A program made the position numbers and the translations under genes. From Luxibacter massiliensis (GTDB lineage: Bacteria > Bacillota > Clostridia > Lachnospirales > Lachnospiraceae): 64,000 bases of DNA. The stretch covers positions 1 to 64,000 of the forward strand of contig NZ_UWOE01000001.1 in NCBI RefSeq assembly GCF_900604355.1, in the 5' to 3' direction. A model generated the notes under the pieces. It was not told the origin of the DNA. It did not search any database and saw nothing but the letters and a program-made list of their open reading frames with translations. Positions 18,722-29,064 of this stretch are shown here, in pieces. The stretch's first letter is position 1, and each line of letters opens with the position of its first letter.

Positions 18722-21700
18722 ATGGCAAATAAATTATATGCAATGGAACTTCTGACGGAGGAAGTGGCAAAGGATGTTGCTGCCAATCCGCAGGAATGGA
18801 TGCGGTTTCTAAATACTGCATCCAGGCTGTACCGGTACACTTTTCCGGAACAGCTCTTGATCTATGCACAGCGTCCGGGAGCAACAGCCGTGGCATCCAT
18901 GGAAATCTGGAACCAGAAGATGTACCGATGGATTAAAAAGGGTTCTAAAGGAATTGCCCTGATAGATAACACATCCGGACCAAAAACGAAACTCCGATAT
19001 GTTTTTGATGTGCAGGATACTTATAAGGTAAAAAATCTGGGCAGAGATCCGCAGTTATGGAATCTTAATCCAGAAGGAGAACAACTGGTGGCAGATTATC
19101 TGCAGGAGCGGCTGGCACTGGAAGCAACAGAGGGAGGATTAGCAGAGGTTCTTCACCAGGCGGCAGAAGAAAGTGTGCAGGCCTGGTTGCCGGATGCTTT
19201 CGACGAACTGCAAATGGATGTAGCCGGCACTTTTCTGGAAGATCTGGATGAACAGAATCAGAAAGTGGAGTTCCGGGAACTGATGACAAACAGTGTCTGG
19301 TATGTGTTACTGAACCGATGCGGACTGGATGTGCAGGAATATCTTGATGCAGAGGATTTTCGTCATATTACAGATTTTAACCAGTTAAAGGTTATTGGAC
19401 ACCTTGGAAGTTCTGTGAATGAGATCAGCAGACCGGTATTGATGCAGATTGGACGATATGTGTTGAATGACTTGGAAAAAGATCTGAAAACGGTTGCAAA
19501 AGAAAAAGAAGTAGCTTATAATGAATTTAACACGTTAATTCGTGAAAGTAAAACAAGGAACACAGAAGATAGAGGAGAAAATAAGGAGGAAACAGAGCAT
19601 GAGAGAGATCACTTACAGCCAGAATGGAGAGTACCAGATTCCGGATATCAGTCTGGAGGAGACGAGAGGAACGATCGGGAAGTACGGATTGATGAGGAAA
19701 GAGTATCTGAGAAACCACAAAGTAGCCAGATTCAACATTCTGACCTTACAGAACCGTCTGGACAGTCATCTGATGGAAATCGACAGCCAGGCAAGGCAGA
19801 GAGTAGACAACCTGATGTCAGAACTTCTGGAGAAAAACCCGGCACCGGACAAAATGGCAGACGGGATGGCATGGACCAGACACATGAACCAGATCAAAGC
19901 ACAGGCAGAGGAACTGGTAATTCAGGAGATTATTTACAATTAAGTCTGTTCCCGACAGAAGAGGAACAGTTAGGAGAAATAAGGAAAGCGGCAGCTGCAT
20001 TAGAACAGCCAGCCGCTTTTCTTATTTCTGATGAAGTAGTAGATGATATTCTCCGCACGGGAAGTGGACAGAAAAATACACTGTTTCATATTACGGCAAG
20101 ACTGATTGAAGGTCTGGATAATGAAGAAATGCAGAACTTCCTGAAGGAGGAATATGAAACAGGTGGAAAAGGATTTACCATAGATGGACAGAAAATCAGT
20201 ATCTGGTATGACAATGATGGTATCCGTATCCGACGGGGAGATTCCGCCAGAAGAAACTTTGATCGCATGGTTACGTGGGAAGAAGCGGCGGACAGAATCC
20301 GGGATATGTATGAGGATAGAAGTTACGTGGATAATCTGATTTCCAATAACGCCATTGAACAGGAGCAGGAAGAAATGACCAATCTTCTTGCACTCCATTT
20401 TCGGGATACCAGCAGAAACCGGGAGGAGCAGCAATCATATTCGGATTGGCAGGATGTCGTGCGGGAAGCTTGGACAGATTCAGCGGAAGCAGATGCAATT
20501 GCCCATCGCTTTGAATGGCTGCAGAAAGATATGGATGAGAATCCAGAAGATTATCGCAGGTGGGAGATTCAGCATAATCCGGAATATTTCCAGCGTTTTC
20601 AGGATCTCCAGAGGGAGCGTTCCTGGGTAGACCAGAAATTTACGGTCGAACGTCCGGCCCTTTCCTTTATCACACAGGATGAGATAGATGCAGTCCTTAG
20701 AAGAGGCGGGATCACTGCCGGAGGACGGAATCGGATCTATGAGTATTTCATGGAACATCACGATATAAAGGATGCAGCTGAGTTTCTGAAAAATGAGTAT
20801 GGTACAGGTGGAGCAGCACCTGGGATACCGGGAGCGTATGAATCCGATGCTTCCCATGATGCGAAAGGATTAAAACTTGCGAAAGGGAAGATTGGCAGTC
20901 CAGATGTAGAAGTTCTATTAAAGTGGAATAAGGTTGCAGAACGTGTCCGTCAGCTGATTCGCACCGATGATTTCTTATCACCGGAAGAACTGGAAAAGTA
21001 TGAAGAACGGCAGGAAGCACAGAGACAGGCGGATCTGGAAGGAGCTCAGCAGGCTTTGGAAGTGGAGCAGGAAGGCTCTGATCAGCAGGAAATACGAGAG
21101 GAAAATCAGGAACCGTCGGAAGTTGAGACACAACCGGAAGCAGTAGAAGATGCAGAAAAAAAGGAAGATATAACACCAGAACAGTCTGATATTCCAGCAA
21201 CAAACTTCCATATCACAGATGATGAACTGGGACAGGGAACACCAAAGGAAAAGTTCCGTGCTAATATCATGGCAATCCAGCTTTTAAAGAAATGCGAGGA
21301 AGAAAACCGCAATGCCACACCAGACGAACAGGAGATTTTATCCCGATATGTAGGATGGGGAGGTCTTGCTGATGCTTTCGATGAAACAAAATCCGCATGG
21401 GAGACGGAATATCTGGAATTAAAGACAGTCCTTACACCGGAAGAATATGCAGCAGCCAGAGCTTCTACCTTAAATGCCCATTACACACAGCCAATCGTGA
21501 TTGAAAGTATGTATCAGGCGTTGGAAAATCTGGGATTTACAAAAGGAAATATCCTGGAGCCATCCATGGGTGTTGGTAACTTCTTTGGAATGCTTCCTGA
21601 GAAGCTGAACCAGTCAAAACTCTATGGTGTGGAACTGGACAGTATCAGCGGTAGAATTGCAAAACTGCTTTACCCAGATGCCAATATCCAGATTAAAGGT

Positions 21701-24700
21701 TTTGAGAAGACAGATTATCCGAATGATTTCTTCGATGTGGCAATCGGAAATGTGCCATTTGGAGCTTATAAAGTGAATGACAGGCAATATGACCGCTATA
21801 ATTTTATGATTCACGATTATTTTCTGGCAAAGACAATCGACCAGTTGCGTCCGGGTGGTGTGGCAGCTTTGATCACAACAAAAGGAACCATGGATAAAGC
21901 ATCACCGGAAGTCCGAAAGTATCTGGCAGAACGTGCCGATCTCCTTGGAGCCATCCGCCTGCCGAACACAGCATTCAAAGCAAATGCAGGAACGGAAGTC
22001 AGTGCAGATATTTTATTCTTCCAGAAGCGTGACAGCATGACAAAAGAGATGCCGGAGTGGGTGAATCTTGGAAGTGATGCCAATGGAATTACGGTCAATC
22101 AGTATTTTGCAGACCATCCGGAAATGATTCTGGGTGAGATGAAAGAGGTATCCGGTCCGTATGGTATGGAAACAACCTGTATGCCGATAGAAGGTGCTGA
22201 TCTTGAAGTCCAGCTTGCAGAAGCTGTCAGGAATATTCATGGAAATATGGCACCTGCAGTTGATGTGGATGCAGAACTGGATGATGTACCAGAGAGTATC
22301 CCGGCAGATCCGAATGTTCGTAATTACAGTTATGCGGTTGTAGATGATCAGGTATATTACCGTGTTAACTCTCTGATGAATCAGGTAAAGATGCCTGCCG
22401 CTACTGCAGAACGTGTAAAAGGTATGGTGGAGATCCGAGACACGGTGCGTGAACTGATTGCCATGCAGATGGAAGAATCCGTAACAGATGAAGAAATTCA
22501 CAAACAGCAGGAGAAATTGAATCAAGTATATGATGCTTACACAGCAAAGTATGGAGTCATTGGAAGTAATGCAAACAAGCGGGCGTTTTCTGATGACGCT
22601 TCTTATTGTCTGTTGTGTTCTCTGGAAGACCTGAACGAAGATGGAACATTGAAGCGAAAAGCAGACATGTTTACGAAACGAACCATCAAAAAGGCAGTGG
22701 CGGTAACCAGTGTGGAAACTGCGACAGAAGCCTTAGCATTATCATTGAATGAAAGAGCAAAGGTGGATCTGTCCTATATGGCACAGCTGACAGGAAAGAC
22801 AGAAGAAAAAATCACGGAGGAACTGGTTGGAGTTATATTTAAGAACCCACTGACAGACCAGTGGGAGAGTGGAGATGAGTATTTATCTGGAAATGTCAGG
22901 GAGAAGTTAAACACAGCAAGAACCTTTGCAGAGAATCACCCGGAATTCACACCGAATGTCCGTGCATTGGAAGCAGTTCAGCCAAGAGAACTGGAAGCAT
23001 CTGAAATCGAAGTAAGGATTGGGGCAACCTGGATTGAACCATCGGATTATCAGGACTTTATGGGGGAACTGCTTCATACTCCGTGGTATCTTGCACAGAA
23101 GGAGATACAGGTAAAATATTCTGAGGTGAATGGTGAGTGGCGGATTACCGGGAAAAATGCAGACAGTCCAAGAAATGCGTTTGCCTATGCAACGTATGGA
23201 ACCGAGAGGGCAAATGCTTACCGGATTCTGGAAGATACACTGAATCTGAAAGATGTTCGTATCTATGATAAGAGTGTCAATGAAAATGGGGATGAGATTC
23301 GTGTCCTCAATAAAAAAGAAACTATGCTGGCATCACAGAAACAGGATGCCATGAAAGCAGCATTTAAGGATTGGATTTTCAAAGATCAACAGAGACGTGA
23401 AAGACTGGTAAGAGTTTATAATGAACGGTTTAACAGTATCCGTCCCCGTGAATACGATGGCAGTCATCTGACTTTCCCAGGAATGAACCCGGAAATTGAA
23501 CTTCGCCCACATCAGAAAAATGCTGTCGCACATCAGCTTTACGGGGATAATGTGCTTCTGGCTCATGTAGTAGGAGCTGGGAAGACCTACGAGATGGTAG
23601 CGGCTGCAATGGAGAGCAAACGTCTGGGATTATCACAAAAGAATCTATTTGTCGTGCCGAACCATCTGACAGAGCAGTGGGGAGCCGAGTTCCTGCAGTT
23701 ATATCCGGGAGCCAATATCCTGGTGGCAACCAAGAAAGATTTTGAACCGGCGAACCGGAAAAAGTTCTGTGCCAGAATCGCTATGGGAAACTATGATGCG
23801 ATTATCATCGGTCATTCCCAGTTTGAGCGTATCCCAATCTCTGATGAGAGGCAGGAAGCCATGCTGCGGAAGCAGATTGACGATCTGGAAATCGCAATCC
23901 AGAGTGCAAGATATGAGCAGGATGGCGGCCGCTATACGGTAAAGCAGATTGAAAAGACCAGAAAAACGCTGATGACAAGACTGGAGAAGCTGAATCAGAA
24001 AGAGAAAAAGGATAATGTAGTTACCTTTGAAGAACTGGGAGTGGATCATCTGTATGTAGACGAGGCACACAGTTATAAAAATGCGTTCCTTTATACAAAA
24101 ATGAGAAATGTAGCCGGAATTGCCCAGAACGAAGCACAGAAATCAGCAGATATGTTTAATAAATGTCAGTATCTGGATGAGATTACCGGTGGAAAAGGCA
24201 TTACCTTTGCAACGGGCACACCGATCAGCAACAGCATGACGGAACTTTATGTCATGCAGAGATATCTGCAGAACAGCAAATTACAGAATATGGGCTTGGG
24301 ATTATTTGATTCCTGGGCATCCACGTTTGGAGAGGTTGTGACCAGCATTGAACTTGCACCGGAAGGAACCGGATACCGAGCAAAATCCAGATTCGCCAGA
24401 TTCTATAATATCCCGGAACTGATGAATATGTTCAAGGAGATTGCAGATATCAAGACTTCGGATCAGTTGAATCTTCCAGTACCGGAAGCGGAATACGAAA
24501 CTGTAGTATTGAAACCAACAGAACAGCAGAAAGAAATCGTAGCAAGCCTAGGAGAGCGTGCGGAAGTGGTAAGAAACGGTGGCGTAGATGCTAGTGTAGA
24601 CAATATGCTGAAAATTACCAATGACGGAAGAAAACTGGCACTGGATCAGCGATTGGTCAATGAACTATTGCCAGACAATCCGGGCAGTAAAGTGTCGGTC

Positions 24701-26053
24701 TGTGCAGAAAAAAGCTATGAAATCTGGAAAGATACAGTTGTACAGAAATCGGCGCAGATCATTTTTTGTGACTTGAGCACACCGAAAGGCGATGGCAGTT
24801 TCAATGTTTACGATGACTTGAAACAGAAGCTGATGGCGAAAGGTGTACCGGAAAAAGAAATTGCATTCATTCATGATGCAAATACCGAAGCAAAGAAGAC
24901 GGAGCTGTTTGGAAAAGTAAAATCTGGGCAGGTTCGTTTTTTGATTGGTTCAACAGCAAAGATGGGTGCCGGTACCAACGTGCAGGATCGTCTGATTGCT
25001 CTGCATCATCTGGATATTGGCTGGAAACCGTCTGATCTGGAGCAGAGGGAAGGACGTATCATCCGGCAGGGAAATCACAATAAAAAGGTTCATATCTTTC
25101 GGTATGTGACAGAATCCACCTTCGACAGCTACATGTGGCAGTTGATCGAGAATAAACAGAAGTTCATCTCCCAGATTATGACGAGCAAAGCACCGGTCAG
25201 AAGCTGCGAAGATGTGGACGAAGCAGCACTGTCCTATGCAGAGGTTAAGGCACTGGCAACTGGAAATCCGGCAGTAAAAGAAAAGATGGCACTGGACGTG
25301 GATGTGGCAAAACTGAAACTTTTAAAAGCCAATCACATGAATAACCAGTACCGTCTGGAAGATGATATTGCAAGAAATTTTCCACAGCAGATTGCAAAAT
25401 TGACCGAGACTATTGATAGCTACAAAGCGGATCTTGCCCATTATCAGGAGCATAAAATCACAGATCCAGAACAGTTTTCCATGGAGATCAGCGGCAAAGT
25501 ATTTACAGAAAAGAAAGAAGCAGGAGCGGCACTACTGGCAGTCTGCAAGGACATGAAAGCAGTCGATGCAGCAATGGATATCGGAAACTATCAGGGATTC
25601 AACATGAGAATCCAGTTCGACAGCTGGAGTAAGGAGTTTATCCTGTCTGTGAAGCATGAATCGGTATCGAAAGTTCATCTGGGAGCAGATGCCCTGGGAA
25701 ATATCACCCGTATCAATAATCTTCTGGAAAGCTATCCGGAGAAACTGGCAGAAGCGGAGCAACGATTGGAAACGGTACAGGAGCAGCTTACAAATGCCAA
25801 AGAGGAAGTTGGAAAGCCATTCACAAAAGAAGAGGAACTGAACCAGAAACTGGAGCGACTGTCAGAACTAAATGCCCTTCTTAATATGGATGAACGGGAA
25901 GACACAGAAGCAGAGCAGTCAGAATCGAAAGAGAAAGAAGAACGACCGGCACGTGGTTCTATCCATGAGAAATTGCAGATTTATAAAGAAAAAAGCCAGC
26001 GGGAAAGCGAGAATGGCAGGGAAGATAGAAAACGGGACTTCGGTCTGGAATAA
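18722..26053 (+). CDS. Giant ArdC-like / N6-methylase / SNF2 helicase protein
   Basis: A 2443-residue cytoplasmic protein typical of large Clostridial conjugative elements. Residues 1-130 resemble the ArdC/DUF1738 N-terminal ssDNA-binding antirestriction domain (WMRFLNTASRLYRY, EQLLIYAQRP, GIALID). A low-complexity charged linker follows at about 270-405. The methylase part has motif I EPSMGVGNFFG (about 946) and GNVPFG in the place of NPPF/Y (about 1009). The helicase part has VVGAGKT (Lys about 1621), VDEAH (about 1779-1783), TGTPISNS and QREGRIIRQG (about 2108-2117). The C-terminal tail ends SIHEKL...DFGLE. Likely role: protecting or remodelling transferred DNA; the exact activity is unproven. 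A tnpV-like gene is nested in the linker. Confidence 0.9.
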   Translation: MANKLYAMELLTEEVAKDVAANPQEWMRFLNTASRLYRYTFPEQLLIYAQRPGATAVASMEIWNQKMYRWIKKGSKGIALIDNTSGPKTKLRYVFDVQDTYKVKNLGRDPQLWNLNPEGEQLVADYLQERLALEATEGGLAEVLHQAAEESVQAWLPDAFDELQMDVAGTFLEDLDEQNQKVEFRELMTNSVWYVLLNRCGLDVQEYLDAEDFRHITDFNQLKVIGHLGSSVNEISRPVLMQIGRYVLNDLEKDLKTVAKEKEVAYNEFNTLIRESKTRNTEDRGENKEETEHERDHLQPEWRVPDSGYQSGGDERNDREVRIDEERVSEKPQSSQIQHSDLTEPSGQSSDGNRQPGKAESRQPDVRTSGEKPGTGQNGRRDGMDQTHEPDQSTGRGTGNSGDYLQLSLFPTEEEQLGEIRKAAAALEQPAAFLISDEVVDDILRTGSGQKNTLFHITARLIEGLDNEEMQNFLKEEYETGGKGFTIDGQKISIWYDNDGIRIRRGDSARRNFDRMVTWEEAADRIRDMYEDRSYVDNLISNNAIEQEQEEMTNLLALHFRDTSRNREEQQSYSDWQDVVREAWTDSAEADAIAHRFEWLQKDMDENPEDYRRWEIQHNPEYFQRFQDLQRERSWVDQKFTVERPALSFITQDEIDAVLRRGGITAGGRNRIYEYFMEHHDIKDAAEFLKNEYGTGGAAPGIPGAYESDASHDAKGLKLAKGKIGSPDVEVLLKWNKVAERVRQLIRTDDFLSPEELEKYEERQEAQRQADLEGAQQALEVEQEGSDQQEIREENQEPSEVETQPEAVEDAEKKEDITPEQSDIPATNFHITDDELGQGTPKEKFRANIMAIQLLKKCEEENRNATPDEQEILSRYVGWGGLADAFDETKSAWETEYLELKTVLTPEEYAAARASTLNAHYTQPIVIESMYQALENLGFTKGNILEPSMGVGNFFGMLPEKLNQSKLYGVELDSISGRIAKLLYPDANIQIKGFEKTDYPNDFFDVAIGNVPFGAYKVNDRQYDRYNFMIHDYFLAKTIDQLRPGGVAALITTKGTMDKASPEVRKYLAERADLLGAIRLPNTAFKANAGTEVSADILFFQKRDSMTKEMPEWVNLGSDANGITVNQYFADHPEMILGEMKEVSGPYGMETTCMPIEGADLEVQLAEAVRNIHGNMAPAVDVDAELDDVPESIPADPNVRNYSYAVVDDQVYYRVNSLMNQVKMPAATAERVKGMVEIRDTVRELIAMQMEESVTDEEIHKQQEKLNQVYDAYTAKYGVIGSNANKRAFSDDASYCLLCSLEDLNEDGTLKRKADMFTKRTIKKAVAVTSVETATEALALSLNERAKVDLSYMAQLTGKTEEKITEELVGVIFKNPLTDQWESGDEYLSGNVREKLNTARTFAENHPEFTPNVRALEAVQPRELEASEIEVRIGATWIEPSDYQDFMGELLHTPWYLAQKEIQVKYSEVNGEWRITGKNADSPRNAFAYATYGTERANAYRILEDTLNLKDVRIYDKSVNENGDEIRVLNKKETMLASQKQDAMKAAFKDWIFKDQQRRERLVRVYNERFNSIRPREYDGSHLTFPGMNPEIELRPHQKNAVAHQLYGDNVLLAHVVGAGKTYEMVAAAMESKRLGLSQKNLFVVPNHLTEQWGAEFLQLYPGANILVATKKDFEPANRKKFCARIAMGNYDAIIIGHSQFERIPISDERQEAMLRKQIDDLEIAIQSARYEQDGGRYTVKQIEKTRKTLMTRLEKLNQKEKKDNVVTFEELGVDHLYVDEAHSYKNAFLYTKMRNVAGIAQNEAQKSADMFNKCQYLDEITGGKGITFATGTPISNSMTELYVMQRYLQNSKLQNMGLGLFDSWASTFGEVVTSIELAPEGTGYRAKSRFARFYNIPELMNMFKEIADIKTSDQLNLPVPEAEYETVVLKPTEQQKEIVASLGERAEVVRNGGVDASVDNMLKITNDGRKLALDQRLVNELLPDNPGSKVSVCAEKSYEIWKDTVVQKSAQIIFCDLSTPKGDGSFNVYDDLKQKLMAKGVPEKEIAFIHDANTEAKKTELFGKVKSGQVRFLIGSTAKMGAGTNVQDRLIALHHLDIGWKPSDLEQREGRIIRQGNHNKKVHIFRYVTESTFDSYMWQLIENKQKFISQIMTSKAPVRSCEDVDEAALSYAEVKALATGNPAVKEKMALDVDVAKLKLLKANHMNNQYRLEDDIARNFPQQIAKLTETIDSYKADLAHYQEHKITDPEQFSMEISGKVFTEKKEAGAALLAVCKDMKAVDAAMDIGNYQGFNMRIQFDSWSKEFILSVKHESVSKVHLGADALGNITRINNLLESYPEKLAEAEQRLETVQEQLTNAKEEVGKPFTKEEELNQKLERLSELNALLNMDEREDTEAEQSESKEKEERPARGSIHEKLQIYKEKSQRESENGREDRKRDFGLE
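19599..19943 (+). CDS. tnpV: TnpV-like transposon protein nested in the giant gene
   Basis: A 114-residue protein read in another frame inside the linker of the 2443-residue gene. It starts MREITYSQNGEYQIPDI and contains GKYGLMRKEYLR, LTAHL-like (LDSHLMEI) and MAWTRHMNQIKAQAEELV, a good match along its length to the TnpV family known from Tn4451-type transposons, where it is accessory to excision. It has its own ribosome site, AAGGAGGA at about 19583-19590, 8 bp before ATG 19599, and its stop lies within the host frame. The host frame here is low-complexity (Arg, Glu, Ser, Gly, Gln), as expected if the tnpV frame is the one under protein-level selection. Confidence 0.8.
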   Translation: MREITYSQNGEYQIPDISLEETRGTIGKYGLMRKEYLRNHKVARFNILTLQNRLDSHLMEIDSQARQRVDNLMSELLEKNPAPDKMADGMAWTRHMNQIKAQAEELVIQEIIYN

Positions 26054-26134
26054 GAAAACAGGAAAGATGGCATAATTTGGTAGAAAGAATGTTCTGCCGG
26101 TTATGCCACTTTTGGGAATACAGGAGGAACTTAT

Positions 26135-28864
26135 ATGGCGAGAAACATGATAACAGGAATAGAAACGCAGAAAATGCAGGAATATACACAGGAACAAATA
26201 GACCGTGCAGAACACATGGGAATAGCAATTCCAGCGGACGTAAAAGAACAGATTTTTGAATATGCAAATCTGGTTGGCGAAGAAGAGAAAGTAAGGACGC
26301 TGGTAAGAAATCTGGCAGATGCAGTCAATCGGTCAGATGAAGATAGAGTAGAGGAACTTCTGGATGATGCCCAAATGGATATTCAGGACTTACCAGATCC
26401 AACCATAGGCAAGCTGGAACTTCGGGATTATGGATATACAGCAGAGGATATGGTGCCGCTTAGAAAAGAAGCAGCCCTGGATTATCACAGAATGGGTTCT
26501 AAAATCTATTGCCTGGGTAGTGATGGCAGCAAGGGAGAGTATGCAAGTAAAGAAATGATACAGGCACATGAAGGGCTGTTTGGCATGGAATCACAGATGT
26601 GGGAACGGATAAGGGATCAGGATCTGGATTATGCAGATGAAGATTTTGGAGCATTTCAGGAGCCGATGAATGTGATTGGACAGGAAGAAGCTCTGAAATT
26701 ATATGATGCCGGAGCAGATATCTATCTGATTACCAATTTTTCATCACCAATCTATGTTACAGAGCGAATGGAGATTGAACGAGGTCCGGAGCATTATCAG
26801 ATGTCTACAGAAGAACTGGAACGATTCCGCAATTTGGAATGGGAGATGCAGAAATATCCGCAGATTCAGTCTTTGAAAGAGGCAAATCTGCTATTAGGGA
26901 CAAGACGAACATTCGGTATTTATCAAATAAGAGATGGTTTGCCAGGTGAAAACTATGCGTTTATGAATATGAGCTTCATTGAAAGTCACGGGATGCAGAT
27001 TAAAAAAGAAGACTATGAACTGGTCTATGTGGGAGAATTATTTGGAAATATGTCGCTAGATGATATATTTGAACGATTCAACATCGACAGACCAGAAGAC
27101 TTCCGGGGACATTCCCTGTCTGTCAGTGATATCGTAGTTCTGAATGAGGGGGGAAAGGTAACCGCTCATTTTGTAGACAGTATCAGTTTTGAACAGCTAG
27201 ATTCTTTCCTGAATCTGGAAGAACAGGTTCTTAGTGAACTGGCATATGAGGTAGGAGAACGTTACTTTGCTATTCAGAGAACAGAAGGAGGATATGACTA
27301 CTCCTTTTACGATGAAGAGTTCCGCTTGATAGATGGCGGTGTGTATGAAAATGATGAAATTTCCATCGAAGAAGCAGCAGAGGAACTTCTGGAAGAGGAA
27401 GGCTGGACGGGAGAATGCATTCGTGGAGATTATGATCTCCTTATGGAAAAAGTAGAAGAAATGGATGAAGTTGTAATGGCAGAAATTCAGAAAAGCCAGG
27501 GCGAGTATAAGCCATTGGCAAAGGTGGAAGAACTGGAAGAAGCAAATTACAACATGATCGATGACGTTCTTAATAATATGTTGCCGAAGAAAGAACCGTA
27601 TCTGGAATACTTTGCTGCAGAATGTGACGAGTTCCATGATATGGGTGGTTATGAGAAGAGTACGGATGTCAATCAGATTGCCGCAGTCTATCAAAAATAC
27701 AGAGAAAATCCGGAAAATGCCTATCTTGTATGTAGTATGGGTATTATCTACCGTGATCCGGAAGACAGTTACTACGATGAAGGAGAGTTTGCTGTTGTAA
27801 AAGGAGATACTGTTCATGGTGATTGCATGGATGGTATTCGTTTCTTTGGAGAGCTTCCACTGATTCGGGAAGGAATAGAAAAAATTCATGAAGCACTGCC
27901 GGACTATAAATATGTACCGATGAAGGATGTTCGGGAAGCGATGTATCCGGAGAAAATGAATACAGAACAACTGGCGGAAGCACTGGATGAGATTGCAGAA
28001 GCCTTTGATCCGTATGAATATCGTGATAATGTGGAGCAGGGAGAGAATACGGTACAGGAGGTGATGCTGGATTTACAGAGTGGCAATACGCATTCTTATA
28101 TCTCTTATTTGAAGGACATTGTAGAGGAAGAATGTAATCTGTCAGTCCGTGCCGGAGTATTGATCGAGCGATTGAAGTCCTATGAACCAGAGCTTCCGAA
28201 AGATATGGAGCCGATGGTGTATGTCAATTACTGCGAGAAAAGTGAGTTCATGAATCCACGATGCCAGAAGTTATCTGATCTGAATTCCCAGACCGCAGAA
28301 CAGGACAAAGCATGGTATGCTGAGCGTAATCCCAAAACCAATGAACCAACGACAACTGCACAGATGTTTGTAACGGTATATTATGCAGAAAAAGGTGACC
28401 AGATGCTGCACCATTTCAAAGGAAAAATAGATATTGGTACTGGCAACGGAGGTCTTCTCAGTCAGTTAAAGCTGCAGAATGAGATGAGACTGACGGACGA
28501 AAGCTGGATCAACTATCAGAAAGGCAAGGGGAATGAAGAGTTCCAGAAATACATGGAAGATCTGACGGATATGCAGAATCATGTCCTGCCTTATCTGCAG
28601 AGCTTTTGTAGTCTGGAAGAAAGAGGAGTACAGGAACGCCGGGAACAGCTGGTGGCAGATAAGAAAGAGAGCAGATCGACAGCAGCGATTGGAGCAGAGA
28701 AACAGGCAAATGTAAAAGATGCAGGGAAAGCGGAAGGAAAGTCTGTGCCACAGAAGAAACCATCTATCCATGAACGGTTGGAAATCAATAAGAAGATTAT
28801 TCAAGAAAAACAGGGAAAAGATAAGCCGGAGAGAGGAGCTGATTTGGGTGTAAGGACAGTGTAG
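26135..28864 (+). CDS. YodL-domain conjugation-region protein
   Basis: A 909-residue soluble protein. Residues about 265-375 match the YodL domain of mobile-element proteins (YELVYVGEL, LDDIFERFNIDRPEDF, GHSLSVSDIVVLN), followed by a region also typical of those proteins (YFAIQRTEGGYDYSFYD). The central half is very acidic, and the C-terminal third contains NEPTTTAQMF and a tail (SIHERLEINKKIIQ ... GADLGVRTV) similar to the end of the preceding giant protein. No catalytic motif is visible. ATG 26135 follows CAGGAGGAA; an inverted repeat GGCATAA/TTATGCC lies in the 80-bp gap. It ends the conjugation operon before a terminator. Function unknown. Confidence 0.8.
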   Translation: MARNMITGIETQKMQEYTQEQIDRAEHMGIAIPADVKEQIFEYANLVGEEEKVRTLVRNLADAVNRSDEDRVEELLDDAQMDIQDLPDPTIGKLELRDYGYTAEDMVPLRKEAALDYHRMGSKIYCLGSDGSKGEYASKEMIQAHEGLFGMESQMWERIRDQDLDYADEDFGAFQEPMNVIGQEEALKLYDAGADIYLITNFSSPIYVTERMEIERGPEHYQMSTEELERFRNLEWEMQKYPQIQSLKEANLLLGTRRTFGIYQIRDGLPGENYAFMNMSFIESHGMQIKKEDYELVYVGELFGNMSLDDIFERFNIDRPEDFRGHSLSVSDIVVLNEGGKVTAHFVDSISFEQLDSFLNLEEQVLSELAYEVGERYFAIQRTEGGYDYSFYDEEFRLIDGGVYENDEISIEEAAEELLEEEGWTGECIRGDYDLLMEKVEEMDEVVMAEIQKSQGEYKPLAKVEELEEANYNMIDDVLNNMLPKKEPYLEYFAAECDEFHDMGGYEKSTDVNQIAAVYQKYRENPENAYLVCSMGIIYRDPEDSYYDEGEFAVVKGDTVHGDCMDGIRFFGELPLIREGIEKIHEALPDYKYVPMKDVREAMYPEKMNTEQLAEALDEIAEAFDPYEYRDNVEQGENTVQEVMLDLQSGNTHSYISYLKDIVEEECNLSVRAGVLIERLKSYEPELPKDMEPMVYVNYCEKSEFMNPRCQKLSDLNSQTAEQDKAWYAERNPKTNEPTTTAQMFVTVYYAEKGDQMLHHFKGKIDIGTGNGGLLSQLKLQNEMRLTDESWINYQKGKGNEEFQKYMEDLTDMQNHVLPYLQSFCSLEERGVQERREQLVADKKESRSTAAIGAEKQANVKDAGKAEGKSVPQKKPSIHERLEINKKIIQEKQGKDKPERGADLGVRTV

Positions 28865-28876
28865 AATAAGCAAAAT

Positions 28877-28919
28877 AAGTCGGAGGTCGCAGATAACATG
28901 GTGACTTCCGGCTTTTTTT
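28877..28919 (+). terminator. Terminator ending the conjugation operon
   Basis: A stem AAGTCGGAGGTC / GACTTCCGGCTT (with G-U pairs) around a ~12-base loop is followed by seven T's. It marks the boundary between the transfer genes and the restriction-modification cargo. Confidence 0.8.
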
Positions 28920-28981
28920 GCGTGAGCAGTTACTGTGAAAGAAAAGTAACAAATCTCAAAGTGTAAGGCATTGGATGTAAA

Positions 28982-29010
28982 TTGACTTTGTTCGCACTTG
29001 GGATTATAAT
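28982..29010 (+). promoter_or_regulatory. Sigma-A promoter of the HTH/restriction operon
   Basis: TTGACT (28982-28987), a 17-bp spacer and a consensus TATAAT (29005-29010) lie 55 bp before the small HTH gene. This is one of the best promoter matches in the window, and should drive the HTH gene and possibly hsdRMS. Confidence 0.8.
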
Positions 29011-29064
29011 TTAAAGATAGAAATATGATTGATCGTGAACTCACTATAATATGGAGATGAAGGC

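Noticed and set aside
19542..19598. An N-terminal extension of the nested tnpV frame starting at 19542
   Set aside because: The family-typical start MREITY and the AAGGAGGA site both place the start at 19599.
27197..27970. A 257-codon minus-strand open frame inside the YodL gene
   Set aside because: Composition is that of an antisense shadow (Phe, Ile, Cys, His-rich) of an acidic coding sequence; no start signal.
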